From assembly GCF_002355855.1 (NCBI RefSeq), contig NZ_AP017655.1, positions 434,001-498,000 of the forward strand: 64,000 nucleotides of DNA, written 5' to 3'. Made by a program: the position numbers and the translations under genes. Source of the DNA: Sphingobium cloacae (GTDB lineage: Bacteria; Pseudomonadota; Alphaproteobacteria; Sphingomonadales; Sphingomonadaceae). The notes under the pieces were generated by a model, which had not been told where the DNA came from, did not search any database, and saw only the letters and a program-made list of their open reading frames with translations. Shown here piece by piece: positions 27,857 to 36,942 of the stretch; the stretch's first letter is position 1, and the number at the start of each line of letters is the position of its first letter.

Positions 27857-27891
27857 GGCCCCGGCCTCGCAGAGATTGCGCGGCCGGGGCC
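27857..27891 (-). terminator. 10-bp stem hairpin after dps
   Basis: GGCCCCGGCC (27857-27866) pairs exactly with GGCCGGGGCC (27882-27891) across a 15-base loop. It lies 17 bp past the dps stop. No U-run follows, so partial termination or RNA-end protection is more likely than full termination. Confidence 0.55.
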
Positions 27892-27907
27892 AGTCGTTGA
27901 GCGTGTC

Positions 27908-28387
27908 TTACTCTTCGAGCAGGGCGCGCAGCATCCATGCGGCCTGCTCATGCACGCCGATCCGTTGGGTGAGCAGGTCCGCGGTCGGCTCGTCGCTCGC
28001 CTTCTCGACCAGAGGGAACAGCGTGCGCGCCGTGCGGGCGGCCGCTTCATGCCCCTTGGCGAGGATGTCGACCATGTCGAGCGCCTTCGGCGGCACTTCC
28101 GGCGCGTCGGGCAGGGAACTGAGTTTGGCGAACTGCGCGTAGGAACCGGGTGCGGGCTGTCCGAGCGAGCGGATGCGTTCGGCGATCGGGTCGATCGCGT
28201 TCCACAACTCGGTATATTGCGTCATGAACATGGCATGGAGGCTGTTGAACATCGGCCCGGTCACGTTCCAGTGAAAGTTGTGCGAGGTCAGATAGAGAGT
28301 GTAGGTGTCCGCCAGGAGGCGGCTCAGGCCTTCGCAAATCGCAACCCGATCTTCCTCGCCGATTCCAATATTCACTTGTCTGGTCAT
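27908..28387 (-). CDS. dps: Dps-family DNA-protection / ferroxidase protein
   Basis: Dps-like protein of 159 aa. The ferroxidase-site helix LYLTSHNFHWNVTGPMFNSLHAMFMTQYTEL contains the H-x3-H-W-N-V and H-x3-F-x7-Y-x-E pattern, with the partner E in NAIDPIAERIRSLG. AAGGAGA precedes the ATG. It binds and oxidises Fe2+ with peroxide and can coat DNA in starvation. It follows the TlpA-type gene by 22 bp and precedes a second ferritin-like gene. Confidence 0.92.
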   Translation of the reverse strand: MTRQVNIGIGEEDRVAICEGLSRLLADTYTLYLTSHNFHWNVTGPMFNSLHAMFMTQYTELWNAIDPIAERIRSLGQPAPGSYAQFAKLSSLPDAPEVPPKALDMVDILAKGHEAAARTARTLFPLVEKASDEPTADLLTQRIGVHEQAAWMLRALLEE

Positions 28388-28409
28388 GGTCTTCTCCTTG
28401 ATCGAAACT

Positions 28410-29198
28410 CTACTTCAGATCGCGTAGTCCCGCGAGCAGGGCGGCCCGCGAGATTTCACCGACATGGAGCGCACGGATCACGCCTTTGCTGTCGACGAAC
28501 AGCGTCGCGGGAAGCCCGGCCGAGCCGGTCGCGGCAGCTATGCGCAGGTCGCGGTCGAGATGGACGTGCGCCGCTTCAAGGCGCTTGCTGTCCAGCCACG
28601 CACGTACGTTGTCTGCATCCTCGCCCTGATTGACAAGCAGGATCGGCACGGCCGAGTGTGCCGCTTCTACGACCATCATCGGCATTTCACGCTGGCACGG
28701 CGGGCACCAGGTTGCCCAGAGATTGACGACGAACGGCTTGCCCCGGCGATCGTCGAGCAGGCTCGTTCCGCTGTCCAGCGACTGGAGAACGATTCCTTGC
28801 GGTAGAGGTCGCTGCGCCGAGGCAAGGGCCGCTGCCGTGGCGCCGGATGTGACCGCGACGCAGCCCGCGAAGACGAGTGTCAAAGGTGCTAGGGCGCGAG
28901 ATCGCCGTAGTGACACGCCCAGCACGATTGCGGCAGTCACCAGACCGGGGAGCGGCGAGAAACCTCCTTGCCAGACATAGAGGATGGTTGCGGGTTCGAT
29001 GGCGAAGGCATGCCAGTTCTGCGCCACAAAACCCGCGCGAGCTGCAACGAGGCCAGCGAGCAATGCCCGCCACGCGGCCGTATCGCAATCCACGCCGCGA
29101 CGGCGGCCTATCCAGTTCGCCGCCGCCAGGAAGGCGATGATCCCGAGAATCGCGAACAGCCGTTCCAACGCGAGCGCGAGAGGGCCGATGGCAATCAT
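28410..29198 (-). CDS. Lgt-like membrane region fused to a TlpA thioredoxin domain
   Basis: Protein of 262 aa in two parts. Residues 1-125 form four hydrophobic helices with an Lgt-like arrangement (LLAGLVAARAGFVAQNWHAF, ILYVWQGGFSPLPGLV). Residues about 135-262 are a periplasmic TlpA/ResA thioredoxin fold with the active site L-W-A-T-W-C-P-P-C-Q-R-E-M and the cis-Pro loop SAGLPATLFVD. It is probably a membrane-tethered disulfide reductase. It follows cydX by 12 bp, consistent with service to cytochrome bd or cytochrome c assembly. Confidence 0.8.
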   Translation of the reverse strand: MIAIGPLALALERLFAILGIIAFLAAANWIGRRRGVDCDTAAWRALLAGLVAARAGFVAQNWHAFAIEPATILYVWQGGFSPLPGLVTAAIVLGVSLRRSRALAPLTLVFAGCVAVTSGATAAALASAQRPLPQGIVLQSLDSGTSLLDDRRGKPFVVNLWATWCPPCQREMPMMVVEAAHSAVPILLVNQGEDADNVRAWLDSKRLEAAHVHLDRDLRIAAATGSAGLPATLFVDSKGVIRALHVGEISRAALLAGLRDLK

Positions 29199-29210
29199 GA
29201 TCCGTCGCGG

Positions 29211-29321
29211 TCAGGCCGCAATGTCCTCATCGGGATCGGCGTGGAATTCATGCCACATGCCGTTGAGGATACCGAACCCGACGGCGAGGCCCACGCCCAG
29301 AATCCAACTGAAATACCACAT
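29211..29321 (-). CDS. cydX: cytochrome bd oxidase small subunit CydX
   Basis: A 36-aa single-helix protein, MWYFSWILGVGLAVGFGILN followed by a short acidic tail. The MWYFSWILG opening is diagnostic for CydX, which stabilises the haems of the bd oxidase. AAAGGA precedes the ATG. It starts 14 bp after the cydB stop. Confidence 0.92.
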   Translation of the reverse strand: MWYFSWILGVGLAVGFGILNGMWHEFHADPDEDIAA

Positions 29322-29335
29322 GGAAAGTCGTCCTT

Positions 29336-30484
29336 TCAGTAATAGTCGGGGTTGGTGTCGACATCGCGCAGCGTGATGCGGCCGAACAGGACCTTGTAGA
29401 CCCAGGCGGTGTAGAGCAGGATGATCGGCAGGAAGATCACCGTCACGGCCAGCATGATGAACAAAGTCACATGGCTGGACGAGGCGTTCCAGACCGTCAG
29501 GCTCGAGGCCGGGTCGATCGAACTGGGCAGGATGAACGGGAACATCGAGAGGCCCACGGTCGCGATGATGCCGATCGCGCCGATCGATGAGCCGCCAAAG
29601 GCCAGAACCTCGCGGCCCTTGCGGATGCCGATCCACGCCAGCAGCGGCCCCGCGAAGCCGAGGATCGGGGCGATCAGCATCCAGGGATGGGCGCCATAAT
29701 TGTTGAGCCAGGCCCCCGGCGCCGCGACCGTTCCCGACAGCAGCGGATTGGACGGGCCGAGCGGATCGGCCGCATGGGTCAGGCGGAAGCCCATGCCCAT
29801 TTTCGCGACCATGACCCCGCCCAGCGCGAACAGCAGGATCGACGCGACCGCCGCGACCTTGCCGAAGGCGCGCGCGCGGTCATGCACGACGCCGCGTTCG
29901 ATCTTGATCGCAAGCCAGCTCGCGCCGTGCAGCACGATCATGGCGACCGAGAGCAGCCCGGCGACCAGCGAGAACGGATGGAACAGGCCGAGCAGGCTGC
30001 CCTCGTAGAAGGAGCGCAGATCGCTATCGAGCCGGAAGGGGATGCCGGTCAGGACATTGCCGACCGCGACGCCGAACACCAGCGCAGGCACGAACCCGCC
30101 GACGAACAGCGCCCAATCCCAGCGCGAGCGCCATGTGGCATCGGGCTTCTTCGAGCGGTATTTGAAGCCCACGGGCCGCAGGATGAGCGCGGCGAGGACG
30201 AGGAACATGGCCAGATAGAAGCCCGAGAAGCTGACCGCATAGACGAACGGCCAGGCCGCGAAGATCGCGCCGCCGCCGAGGATGAACCAGACCTGGTTGC
30301 CTTCCCAGGTCGCGCCGATCGAGTTGATGACGAGACGCCGTTCGGCGTCGGTCTTCGCGACGAAGGGCAGCAGCGCGGCGGTGCCGAGGTCGAAGCCGTC
30401 GGTGAGAGTGAAGCCGATCAGGAGGACGCCCATCAGCAGCCACCAGATCAGCCGGAGCGTTTCATAGTCGATGGGAGGTGCCAT
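29336..30484 (-). CDS. cydB: cytochrome bd ubiquinol oxidase subunit II
   Basis: Eight- to nine-helix subunit of 382 aa. The N-terminus DYETLRLIWWLLMGVLLIGF with TDGFDLGTAALLPF and GATWEGNQVWFILGGGAIFAAWP are the family signature; the C-terminus TLRDVDTNPDYY is typical. AGGAGA precedes the ATG. It follows cydA by 12 bp. The subunit has no haem ligands and supports CydA in quinol oxidation and O2 reduction. Confidence 0.95.
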   Translation of the reverse strand: MAPPIDYETLRLIWWLLMGVLLIGFTLTDGFDLGTAALLPFVAKTDAERRLVINSIGATWEGNQVWFILGGGAIFAAWPFVYAVSFSGFYLAMFLVLAALILRPVGFKYRSKKPDATWRSRWDWALFVGGFVPALVFGVAVGNVLTGIPFRLDSDLRSFYEGSLLGLFHPFSLVAGLLSVAMIVLHGASWLAIKIERGVVHDRARAFGKVAAVASILLFALGGVMVAKMGMGFRLTHAADPLGPSNPLLSGTVAAPGAWLNNYGAHPWMLIAPILGFAGPLLAWIGIRKGREVLAFGGSSIGAIGIIATVGLSMFPFILPSSIDPASSLTVWNASSSHVTLFIMLAVTVIFLPIILLYTAWVYKVLFGRITLRDVDTNPDYY

Positions 30485-30496
30485 GACCTGTTCTCC

Positions 30497-32083
30497 TTAT
30501 TCGGCAGGGATGGGCGCGTAGCCGCTGTGGGTTTCGGGGGATGGCGCCGGAGGCCGATGCTGGTCCGGTCCCTTGCGGATTGCCGCCAGCATCAGCCGCA
30601 CTTCGATGACGGCGAGCGCGCCATAGATCACCGTGAACCCGATGATCGTCGTCCAGAGCTGCGCGACGGTCAGGCTCGAGGCGGCAAGGAACGTCGGCAG
30701 AACGCCATCGATCGCCCAGGGCTGGCGGCCGATCTCGGCCAGGATCCAGCCAAATTCGATGGCGATCCACGGCAGCGGGATGACCCAGACCGCCGCGCGC
30801 AGGAAGGTGCGGCAGAAGCGGCTGTCGCAGTTCAGCTTGCGGATCGAAGCCATCCAGAAGGCGGCGCCGAAGAAGGCGATGAAGAAGAAGCCGAGGCCGG
30901 CCATCACCCGGAACACCCAGAACATCACCGGGACATTGGGCACGGTCGACCATGCGGCCTTTTCGATGTCCTGGGGCGTGGCTTGCCGCGGATCGGCGAC
31001 GAAGCGTTTCAGCAGCAGGGCATAGCCAAGATCGGCCTTGGCTTCCTCGAATGCCTCGCGCGCGACCATGTCCTTCTGGTCCACCTTCAGCTTTTCCACC
31101 GCATCATAGGCCTTGATGCCGTTCTCGATGCGGTCCTGCGCCCTGGCGACCAGTTCGAAGATGCCGGAGACTTCGCCCGTCAGGCTGCGCGTGGAGATGA
31201 GACCGAGCACATAGGGGATCTTGACCTCGAAATAGGTCTCGCGGTCGGCGACGCTGGGAAAGCCGACAACGGCAATGCCCGCGGGCGCGGGCTCAGTGTG
31301 CCACATGGCCTCGAGCGCGGCGAGCTTCATCTTCTGGTTATCGGTCAGCGCGTAGCCGCTTTCGTCGCCGAGCACGACGACCGACAGCGACGAGGCAAGG
31401 CCGAAGGCGGCGGCGACCGTGAAGCTGCGCCGCGCGACCGCGACCCACTTGCCCTTGAGCAGATACCAGGCCGAGACGCCCAGCACGAAAACGGAGGCGC
31501 AGACATAGCCCGCGCTCACCGTATGGACGAACTTCGCCTGCGCGACCGGATTGAACAGCACCGCCATGAAGTCGGAGACTTCCATCCGCATCGTTTCGGG
31601 ATTGAAGCGCGATCCCACCGGATTCTGCATCCAGCCATTGGCGACGAGGATCCACAGCGCCGATAGGTTCGAGCCGAGAGCCACCATGAAGGTGGTGAGC
31701 AGATGCCCGACCCTGGACAGCTTGTCCCATCCGAAGAACATGAGGCCCACGAACGTCGCTTCGAGGAAGAAGGCCATCAGCCCTTCGATGGCGAGCGGCG
31801 CGCCGAAGATGTCGCCGACATAATGCGAATAGTAGGACCAGTTGGTGCCGAACTGGAATTCCATGGTAATGCCGGTAGCGACGCCCAGCACGAAGTTGAT
31901 ACCGAACAGCTTGCCCCAGAAGCGCGTGACGGTGCGCCAGATCTCACGGCCCGTCATCACATAGATGCTCTCCATGATGACGAGGATGAAGGAGAGGCCG
32001 AGCGTCAGGGGGACGAACAGGAAATGGTAGAGAGCCGTCAGGGCGAATTGGAGGCGTGAAAGCTCGATCACAGCCATGTCCAT
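30497..32083 (-). CDS. cydA: cytochrome bd ubiquinol oxidase subunit I
   Basis: Haem-bearing subunit of 528 aa. His near residue 20 (LTALYHFLFVPLTLGLS), His in FVHTVSAGYV and Met/Arg regions of the C-half supply haem ligands; ITMEFQFGTNWSYYSHYVGDIFGAPL and GRQPWAIDGVLPT are conserved. A long Q-loop insert (about residues 280-365, ending PRQATPQDIEKAAW) makes it the long-loop E. coli-like type. AAGGAG precedes the ATG. High-affinity respiration at low O2 and resistance to sulfide, cyanide and NO are known for this oxidase, which fits the sulfide genes nearby. Confidence 0.95.
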   Translation of the reverse strand: MDMAVIELSRLQFALTALYHFLFVPLTLGLSFILVIMESIYVMTGREIWRTVTRFWGKLFGINFVLGVATGITMEFQFGTNWSYYSHYVGDIFGAPLAIEGLMAFFLEATFVGLMFFGWDKLSRVGHLLTTFMVALGSNLSALWILVANGWMQNPVGSRFNPETMRMEVSDFMAVLFNPVAQAKFVHTVSAGYVCASVFVLGVSAWYLLKGKWVAVARRSFTVAAAFGLASSLSVVVLGDESGYALTDNQKMKLAALEAMWHTEPAPAGIAVVGFPSVADRETYFEVKIPYVLGLISTRSLTGEVSGIFELVARAQDRIENGIKAYDAVEKLKVDQKDMVAREAFEEAKADLGYALLLKRFVADPRQATPQDIEKAAWSTVPNVPVMFWVFRVMAGLGFFFIAFFGAAFWMASIRKLNCDSRFCRTFLRAAVWVIPLPWIAIEFGWILAEIGRQPWAIDGVLPTFLAASSLTVAQLWTTIIGFTVIYGALAVIEVRLMLAAIRKGPDQHRPPAPSPETHSGYAPIPAE

Positions 32084-32156
32084 GGCAAGACTCCTTGCGT
32101 TCCGGCCCGGCTTCCATGGGTGTCCTGAGTCGGTTGAAAAGATTATGATTATTCGT

Positions 32157-32172
32157 TACTCGTAATTGAGTA
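32157..32172. promoter_or_regulatory. inverted repeat in the cydA-cydD divergent promoter
   Basis: TACTC and GAGTA are arranged as an inverted repeat around GTAATT, ending two bases before the cydD ATG, in an AT-rich 90-bp intergenic stretch that also holds TTGAAA and TATGATTATT. No FNR-type TTGAT-N4-ATCAA site was seen. It is a candidate operator for an unknown regulator of both arms. Confidence 0.35.
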
Positions 32173-32173
32173 T

Positions 32174-33757
32174 ATGAGCAACCCGTTAGATAGACAGGCT
32201 GCGGCCCTTTTCTGGATCGGCGACAGCGGCGCGGCGATCCTCATGGCGGCGGCGCTGGCCGGAGCCGTGGCATCAATGGAGCAAGGGGCGGGGCAGGGCC
32301 ATCTTGCGCTTGCCGCGGGCGGACTGATAGCCGCCGCCCTGCTTCGCGCCGGGATGCAGATCGGTGCGACCAACGCCGGCGAAGCGGCTGCTATGCGCGT
32401 CAAGACGAACTGGCGCCAGCGGGTGTATCCAGGCATTCTCGTCGCCGCGCCGGGGGATCGCCGGATGCTGGGCGAGGCGGTCGCCGATGCCGTCGACCGG
32501 ATCGAGGACCTGGGCGGCTTCCATGCCCGCTTCCTGCCGCTGCGCCGCGCCGCGGTCCTGTCCCCGCTCATAATCGCGATTGCTGCCGTATTTGGGAGCT
32601 GGGTCGCCGGCGTGATCATGCTCGCGACGCTGATTCCCTTTGCCATGGGCATGGCGCTCGCAGGAACGGCGGCCGCGCGGGCCGCCGCGCGCCAGCTCGA
32701 TGCGCTGAGTCGCCTGTCGGGCCTGTTCGTCGACCGGGTGCGCGCGCTCCCGGTGATCGTCGCCTTCGCCGCGCAGGACCGTATCGGCCGCCACCTTGCC
32801 GACGCTACCCGCGAGGTCGCCGCGCGCACGATCGATGTGCTCAAGGTCGCCTTCGTGTCGAGCGCGATCATCGAGTTCTTCGCGGCGCTGTCGGTGGCGC
32901 TGGTCGCGCTCTATTGCGGCTTCAACCTGCTCGGCATCCTGCCCTTTCCGGCTCCCGAAAAGCTGACCCTGGGCCAAGCCCTGTTTGTTCTTGTCCTCGC
33001 GCCGGAATTCTATCTTCCCATGCGCCGCCTTGCCGCCGCCTATCACGACAAGCAGGTCGGGGAGGCTGCGGTGGAACGCCTTGAAGCGCTCGCGCCCGCT
33101 TCTCCGCCCGCGCCGAAACCCGCGATCGAAGGGCCGCCAGCGCTGCGCTTTGACGGCGTGGTGATCGACTATGGCGAGACGGCCATCGGTCCCTTCACGC
33201 TGGATATCCCGGCGGGCACCAGCCTTGCCCTGCGCGGAAGCACCGGGGTCGGCAAATCGAGCCTGCTCCATGCGCTGCTGGGGCTGGCCCCCATTGGTGG
33301 GGGACGGATTCTGGTTGACGGCCGGGATGCGGCCGAGGTTGCGCTTCCCGGCCATGTCGGCTGGGCGGGCCAGACGGTTGCGTTCGTCCCGGGCACGCTG
33401 GCCGACAATATCCGTCTTGCGCGTCCCGATGCCGACGATGCGGCAGTCGAAGCCGTGGCCCATCTGGCAGGCCTTGGGCCGATGATCGAAGCGCGCGGAC
33501 AGGGATTGGCCTTGCCGCTCGATCATCGCGGGTCGGGCCTGTCCGGTGGGGAACGCCGGCGCGTCGGCATCGCGCGCGTGTTGCTCAAGGACGCGCCGCT
33601 CTGGCTGCTCGACGAACCGACCGCGGATCTCGACGCGGGATCGGCGGCCGACATCGCCGGGATACTGGCGTCCGCCGCAAAGGGCCGCACGGTCCTGATA
33701 GTGACGCACAGCGCCGAGCTGGCCGCGATCGCCACCAAAGAAATGGTGCTTTCATGA
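32174..33757 (+). CDS. cydD: thiol reductant ABC exporter subunit CydD
   Basis: Half-transporter of 527 aa: six membrane helices, then a nucleotide-binding domain with Walker A GSTGVGKSSLLHAL (about residues 354-367), signature LSGGERRRVGIARVLL and Walker B LWLLDEPTADLD. With CydC it exports glutathione or cysteine and is required for cytochrome bd assembly. It is divergent from cydA, and its stop overlaps the cydC start. The ATG at 32174 has no strong ribosome site and is very close to the inverted repeat, so a short or leaderless transcript is possible. Confidence 0.9.
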   Translation: MSNPLDRQAAALFWIGDSGAAILMAAALAGAVASMEQGAGQGHLALAAGGLIAAALLRAGMQIGATNAGEAAAMRVKTNWRQRVYPGILVAAPGDRRMLGEAVADAVDRIEDLGGFHARFLPLRRAAVLSPLIIAIAAVFGSWVAGVIMLATLIPFAMGMALAGTAAARAAARQLDALSRLSGLFVDRVRALPVIVAFAAQDRIGRHLADATREVAARTIDVLKVAFVSSAIIEFFAALSVALVALYCGFNLLGILPFPAPEKLTLGQALFVLVLAPEFYLPMRRLAAAYHDKQVGEAAVERLEALAPASPPAPKPAIEGPPALRFDGVVIDYGETAIGPFTLDIPAGTSLALRGSTGVGKSSLLHALLGLAPIGGGRILVDGRDAAEVALPGHVGWAGQTVAFVPGTLADNIRLARPDADDAAVEAVAHLAGLGPMIEARGQGLALPLDHRGSGLSGGERRRVGIARVLLKDAPLWLLDEPTADLDAGSAADIAGILASAAKGRTVLIVTHSAELAAIATKEMVLS

Positions 33758-35370
33758 GCCGCGCGGATATGGACCTGCTGCTCGCTGAAGCTATCGGCCC
33801 CGAACGCCGCGCCTTCCGAATCGCGGGCTTGCTTGCCTCCGCTGCGACAATCGCCGCGGTCCTGCTGCTGGGCCTGTCTGGATGGTTCATCACCGGCGCG
33901 GCACTGGCCGGGCTGGGCGGCGTGTTGGCCGCGCAGGGTTTCAACTACCTGGTGCCGAGCGCGATGATCAGGCTGCTCGCGATCGTAAGGACGACGGCGC
34001 GTTACGGCGAACGGCTCTATGGCCACCGCGCGGCCTTGATGGCGCTCGCCGCGGTTCGCGCGCGCCTGTTCGACCGCATCCTGTCGGTGCGCGACGTGCG
34101 GGCCGTATCGGCGGGCGATGCCGTGACGCGGCTCGTGCAGGACATCGGCGCGCTGGAGGACAATCTGGTCCGTAAGCCGGCATTGCCCGCCGCGTTCGCC
34201 GGCGCTGCCATCGGCCTTGCCCTTGCGTGGCTGGCCAGCCCCTGGACGAGCCTTGCCTTGCTGGCGTTGCTTGCCGGTCTTGTCCTCTGGGCGCATCTGG
34301 CGACCCCCCGCCTGCTGGCGAGCGCCGCGACCGATATGGCGGAGGCGCTGGCGCGGCTCAAGGCGAGCATGGTGGACTATGCCGCCGCTTCGCCCGAAAT
34401 CCTTGCCTACGATCTCGCTCCGGCGATCGGGCGAAGCCTCGCGGTCGAGACGGCCGAGTTGGACAGCGCGCGACCTCGGTTCGCGCGCGGCGAAGCGATC
34501 ATCGATGCGGGCCTCGTGTTGGGTGGGGGCATCGCCATGGGCGCGATGCTGATCTTCTCCCATGCCTCCCTGCCGGTGACGGTCCTTGCCGTGCTGGCGG
34601 CGGCGGGCGCGATCGAAGCGCTTTCCGGCTATGTGCGCGGGGTGTCGCGCGGCGCGCTGGTCGCGGCCGCCCTCTCGCGATTGGAGGGCATGGCGGGTCA
34701 ACCGTCTGCGCCTGTCCGAAAGGCGACGGCATCCATGGCGCCCGCGCGGACCATTGCCTTTGACCGGGACGGCATGAATATCCGGATCATGGCGGGCGAG
34801 CGCTTGGGGATTTCAGGCAAATCCGGCAGCGGCAAGACCAGCCTTCTGGAAACGCTCGCTGGTATTCGGCCCGCTGGCGAGCATTGCGGCATTGCTCTTG
34901 ATGACCAGCTTCTTGCTTCCCTGCCGTCCGAGGACGTGCGAGCGGCATTCGCGCTCTCGCCCCAGGATGCCCAGCTCCTGTCGGGAACCATCCGCGACAA
35001 TTTGCGTGTGGCGCGCCCCGGCCTCAGCGACGAACGGCTTTGGGCGGCGCTGGAAGTCGCCTGCCTCGCTGTCGATATTCGCGCGATGCCGCATGGGCTT
35101 GACCAATGGGTCGGCGACGGCGGAGCGCGGTTGTCGGGCGGCCAGCGCAAGCGGTTGTCGATCGCCCGCGCCTTGCTTGCCGGCAGGCCGTGGCTGCTGC
35201 TCGACGAGCCGAGCGAGGGGTTGGACATGGCGACGGAGGCGCGGCTTGCGGGCCACCTCGACGCGTGGCTTCGCGAGACAGGGACCGGAGTCGTGGTGGT
35301 GAGTCATCGACCGATTTTCTTGAGTCTCGTCGGCAAGGGTCGAACAATCAACTTGAAGGATCGCCGCTAA
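33754..35370 (+). CDS. cydC: thiol reductant ABC exporter subunit CydC
   Basis: Half-transporter of 538 aa. The membrane part contains LLGLSGWFITGAALAGL and the loop SAMIRLLAIVRTTARYGERLYGH, which marks CydC. The ATPase domain has Walker A GKSGSGKTSLLETL, signature LSGGQRKRLSIARALL and Walker B WLLLDEPSEGLD. It is translationally coupled to cydD. It probably pairs with CydD in periplasmic thiol balance for haem insertion into the bd oxidase. Confidence 0.9.
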   Translation: MSRADMDLLLAEAIGPERRAFRIAGLLASAATIAAVLLLGLSGWFITGAALAGLGGVLAAQGFNYLVPSAMIRLLAIVRTTARYGERLYGHRAALMALAAVRARLFDRILSVRDVRAVSAGDAVTRLVQDIGALEDNLVRKPALPAAFAGAAIGLALAWLASPWTSLALLALLAGLVLWAHLATPRLLASAATDMAEALARLKASMVDYAAASPEILAYDLAPAIGRSLAVETAELDSARPRFARGEAIIDAGLVLGGGIAMGAMLIFSHASLPVTVLAVLAAAGAIEALSGYVRGVSRGALVAAALSRLEGMAGQPSAPVRKATASMAPARTIAFDRDGMNIRIMAGERLGISGKSGSGKTSLLETLAGIRPAGEHCGIALDDQLLASLPSEDVRAAFALSPQDAQLLSGTIRDNLRVARPGLSDERLWAALEVACLAVDIRAMPHGLDQWVGDGGARLSGGQRKRLSIARALLAGRPWLLLDEPSEGLDMATEARLAGHLDAWLRETGTGVVVVSHRPIFLSLVGKGRTINLKDRR

Positions 35371-35517
35371 TATAGGGATATCTGTAGCTGGCCTGGGGGC
35401 GGATCGATTTGGCGCGCGTAATCAAATCCATTCAATCCACGTCGCGCATAAGGAGGAGCCTATCTGCCGCGTTCATACTACCGTTCCCGATCGATTACCT
35501 TGCCGTGGAGTGATCAT

Positions 35518-36780
35518 TTGATATCGCTTGATATGGAACTGCTTCGTTCGCTTGCTGCGGCGCTCGCGGTAGGCGTGCTGATCGGTATCGAGCGAGGCTG
35601 GCGGCAGCGCGAGGCAGCGGATGGCAGCCGGGTCAGCGGTTTGCGCACCTTTGGCCTGCTCGGTCTTGCCGGCGGCCTTGCCAGCCATATGCCCGAAAGC
35701 CTTGCGGCGGTAATCGGGCTGGCGGTCACTGCCAGCCTGGTTCTTGGATATCGCAGCGAACAAGCCCGCACGGCCAGCCTGTCCATCACCAATACGTTGG
35801 TCGGCATTATCACCTTCGCCTTGGGATATATGGCCGGGCAGGGCCTGGTGAGCGAGACGCTGGCCGTCGCGGCGGTAACCACCTTGATCCTGACGCTCAG
35901 GCAGCAATCCCACGCCATGCTCAAAGGGATGAGCCACAAGGAGGTCGAATCGATCGCCACGTTCGCGATCGTCGCGTTGGTCATCCTGCCGCTGCTGCCG
36001 GATGCGAGCTACGGCCCCTTTGAGGCCTGGAACCCGCGGCAAATCTGGATGGTCGTCGTCGTCGTGCTCGGACTCTCCTTCGCCGGCTATGTCGCCAGTC
36101 GTCGGCTCGGCGCGGACAAGGGGGTCATGATAACCGCTTTGTTCGGGGCATTGGTATCGTCCACGGCGGTCACTGTTGCCTATGCCCGGCGTTTGCGCGC
36201 CAATGATGGTCCGCAAGGCCCCTTGATTGCTGGTATTGCGCTCGCCTCGCTCGTGATGTTCGCGCGCGTCCAGATACTCTCTTTTACCCTCATCCCCTAC
36301 GCCAGCACATCGCTCGCGCTTGCAATGGTTCCGGCTTTCGTCGTCGGCGGTCTGACAACCCTTCTGGCGCTACGCTCCAAGGTGGATGGTGATGGCGCCA
36401 GCGAGGTGAAGCTGGGCAATCCGCTGGATTTCGGGCCGGCGCTTCTGCTGGCGGGCGCGGTTGCGTTGATTGCTGTCCCGGCACGTTGGGCGCTCGCGCG
36501 GTTCGGCGATCAGGGCATTGTCGTTGTGCTTGGCCTTACGGGCATGTGGGATGTGGACGCAGCCGTACTCACGCTCGCGGGGCTGCCTGAGGATATGCTG
36601 AAACCCGACACGGCCGGACTGGTGCTTGCGGTGCCCGTGCTCGCCAACACGATGTGGAAGGCTGTACTCACGCTGGTACTGGCAGGGCCATCAAAGCAAG
36701 GCTGGAAGGCGTCCGGCCCACTCTTCGCATCAGTTCTGGCATCTGCTGCCGGTATCGCCGCGCTCATGGTGTTTCGCTAG
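35518..36780 (+). CDS. MgtC/SapB-like DUF4010 membrane protein
   Basis: Integral membrane protein of about 420 aa with 12 or so helices. The N-terminal part (LLRSLAAALAVGVLIGIERGW, RVSGLRTFGLLGLAGGLA) is MgtC/SapB-like and the C-terminal half is DUF4010 (DKGVMITALFGALVSSTAVTVAYARR). Function is unknown. The TTG at 35518 has GGAG seven bases upstream and is preferred; an ATG at 35533 lacks a site. A perfect AAGGAGGAG further upstream (35451-35459) has no start codon at the right distance. Confidence 0.85.
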   Translation: MISLDMELLRSLAAALAVGVLIGIERGWRQREAADGSRVSGLRTFGLLGLAGGLASHMPESLAAVIGLAVTASLVLGYRSEQARTASLSITNTLVGIITFALGYMAGQGLVSETLAVAAVTTLILTLRQQSHAMLKGMSHKEVESIATFAIVALVILPLLPDASYGPFEAWNPRQIWMVVVVVLGLSFAGYVASRRLGADKGVMITALFGALVSSTAVTVAYARRLRANDGPQGPLIAGIALASLVMFARVQILSFTLIPYASTSLALAMVPAFVVGGLTTLLALRSKVDGDGASEVKLGNPLDFGPALLLAGAVALIAVPARWALARFGDQGIVVVLGLTGMWDVDAAVLTLAGLPEDMLKPDTAGLVLAVPVLANTMWKAVLTLVLAGPSKQGWKASGPLFASVLASAAGIAALMVFR

Positions 36781-36906
36781 GAGCGATGAGCGGGCAGCTC
36801 GTGACTGGTTCGAAGCTGGTTCAGGTCCATTCCTGAGCGGGGATGCGCGCTTTCGTTGCTGGCCGTGAATTTGTGGCGACGCAGAGCCATGGCCGGCTAT
36901 TGTCGT

Positions 36907-36935
36907 AAGGGCCGAACGCGCGGCATCCGGCCCTT
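36907..36935. terminator. hairpin between convergent DUF4010 and YdcH genes
   Basis: AAGGGCCG and CGGCCCTT form a perfect 8-bp stem around a 13-base loop, just beyond the YdcH stop and 127 bp past the DUF4010 stop. It is placed as a two-way terminator; only a short T/A tract flanks it. Confidence 0.5.
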
Positions 36936-36942
36936 GGGCAGA

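Noticed and set aside
29687..31666. Long plus-strand open frame across cydB and cydA
   Set aside because: It is the complement of two certain genes and has no recognisable protein features.
32084..32173. Search for an FNR/Anr box (TTGAT-N4-ATCAA) in the cyd promoter
   Set aside because: No match seen by eye on either strand.
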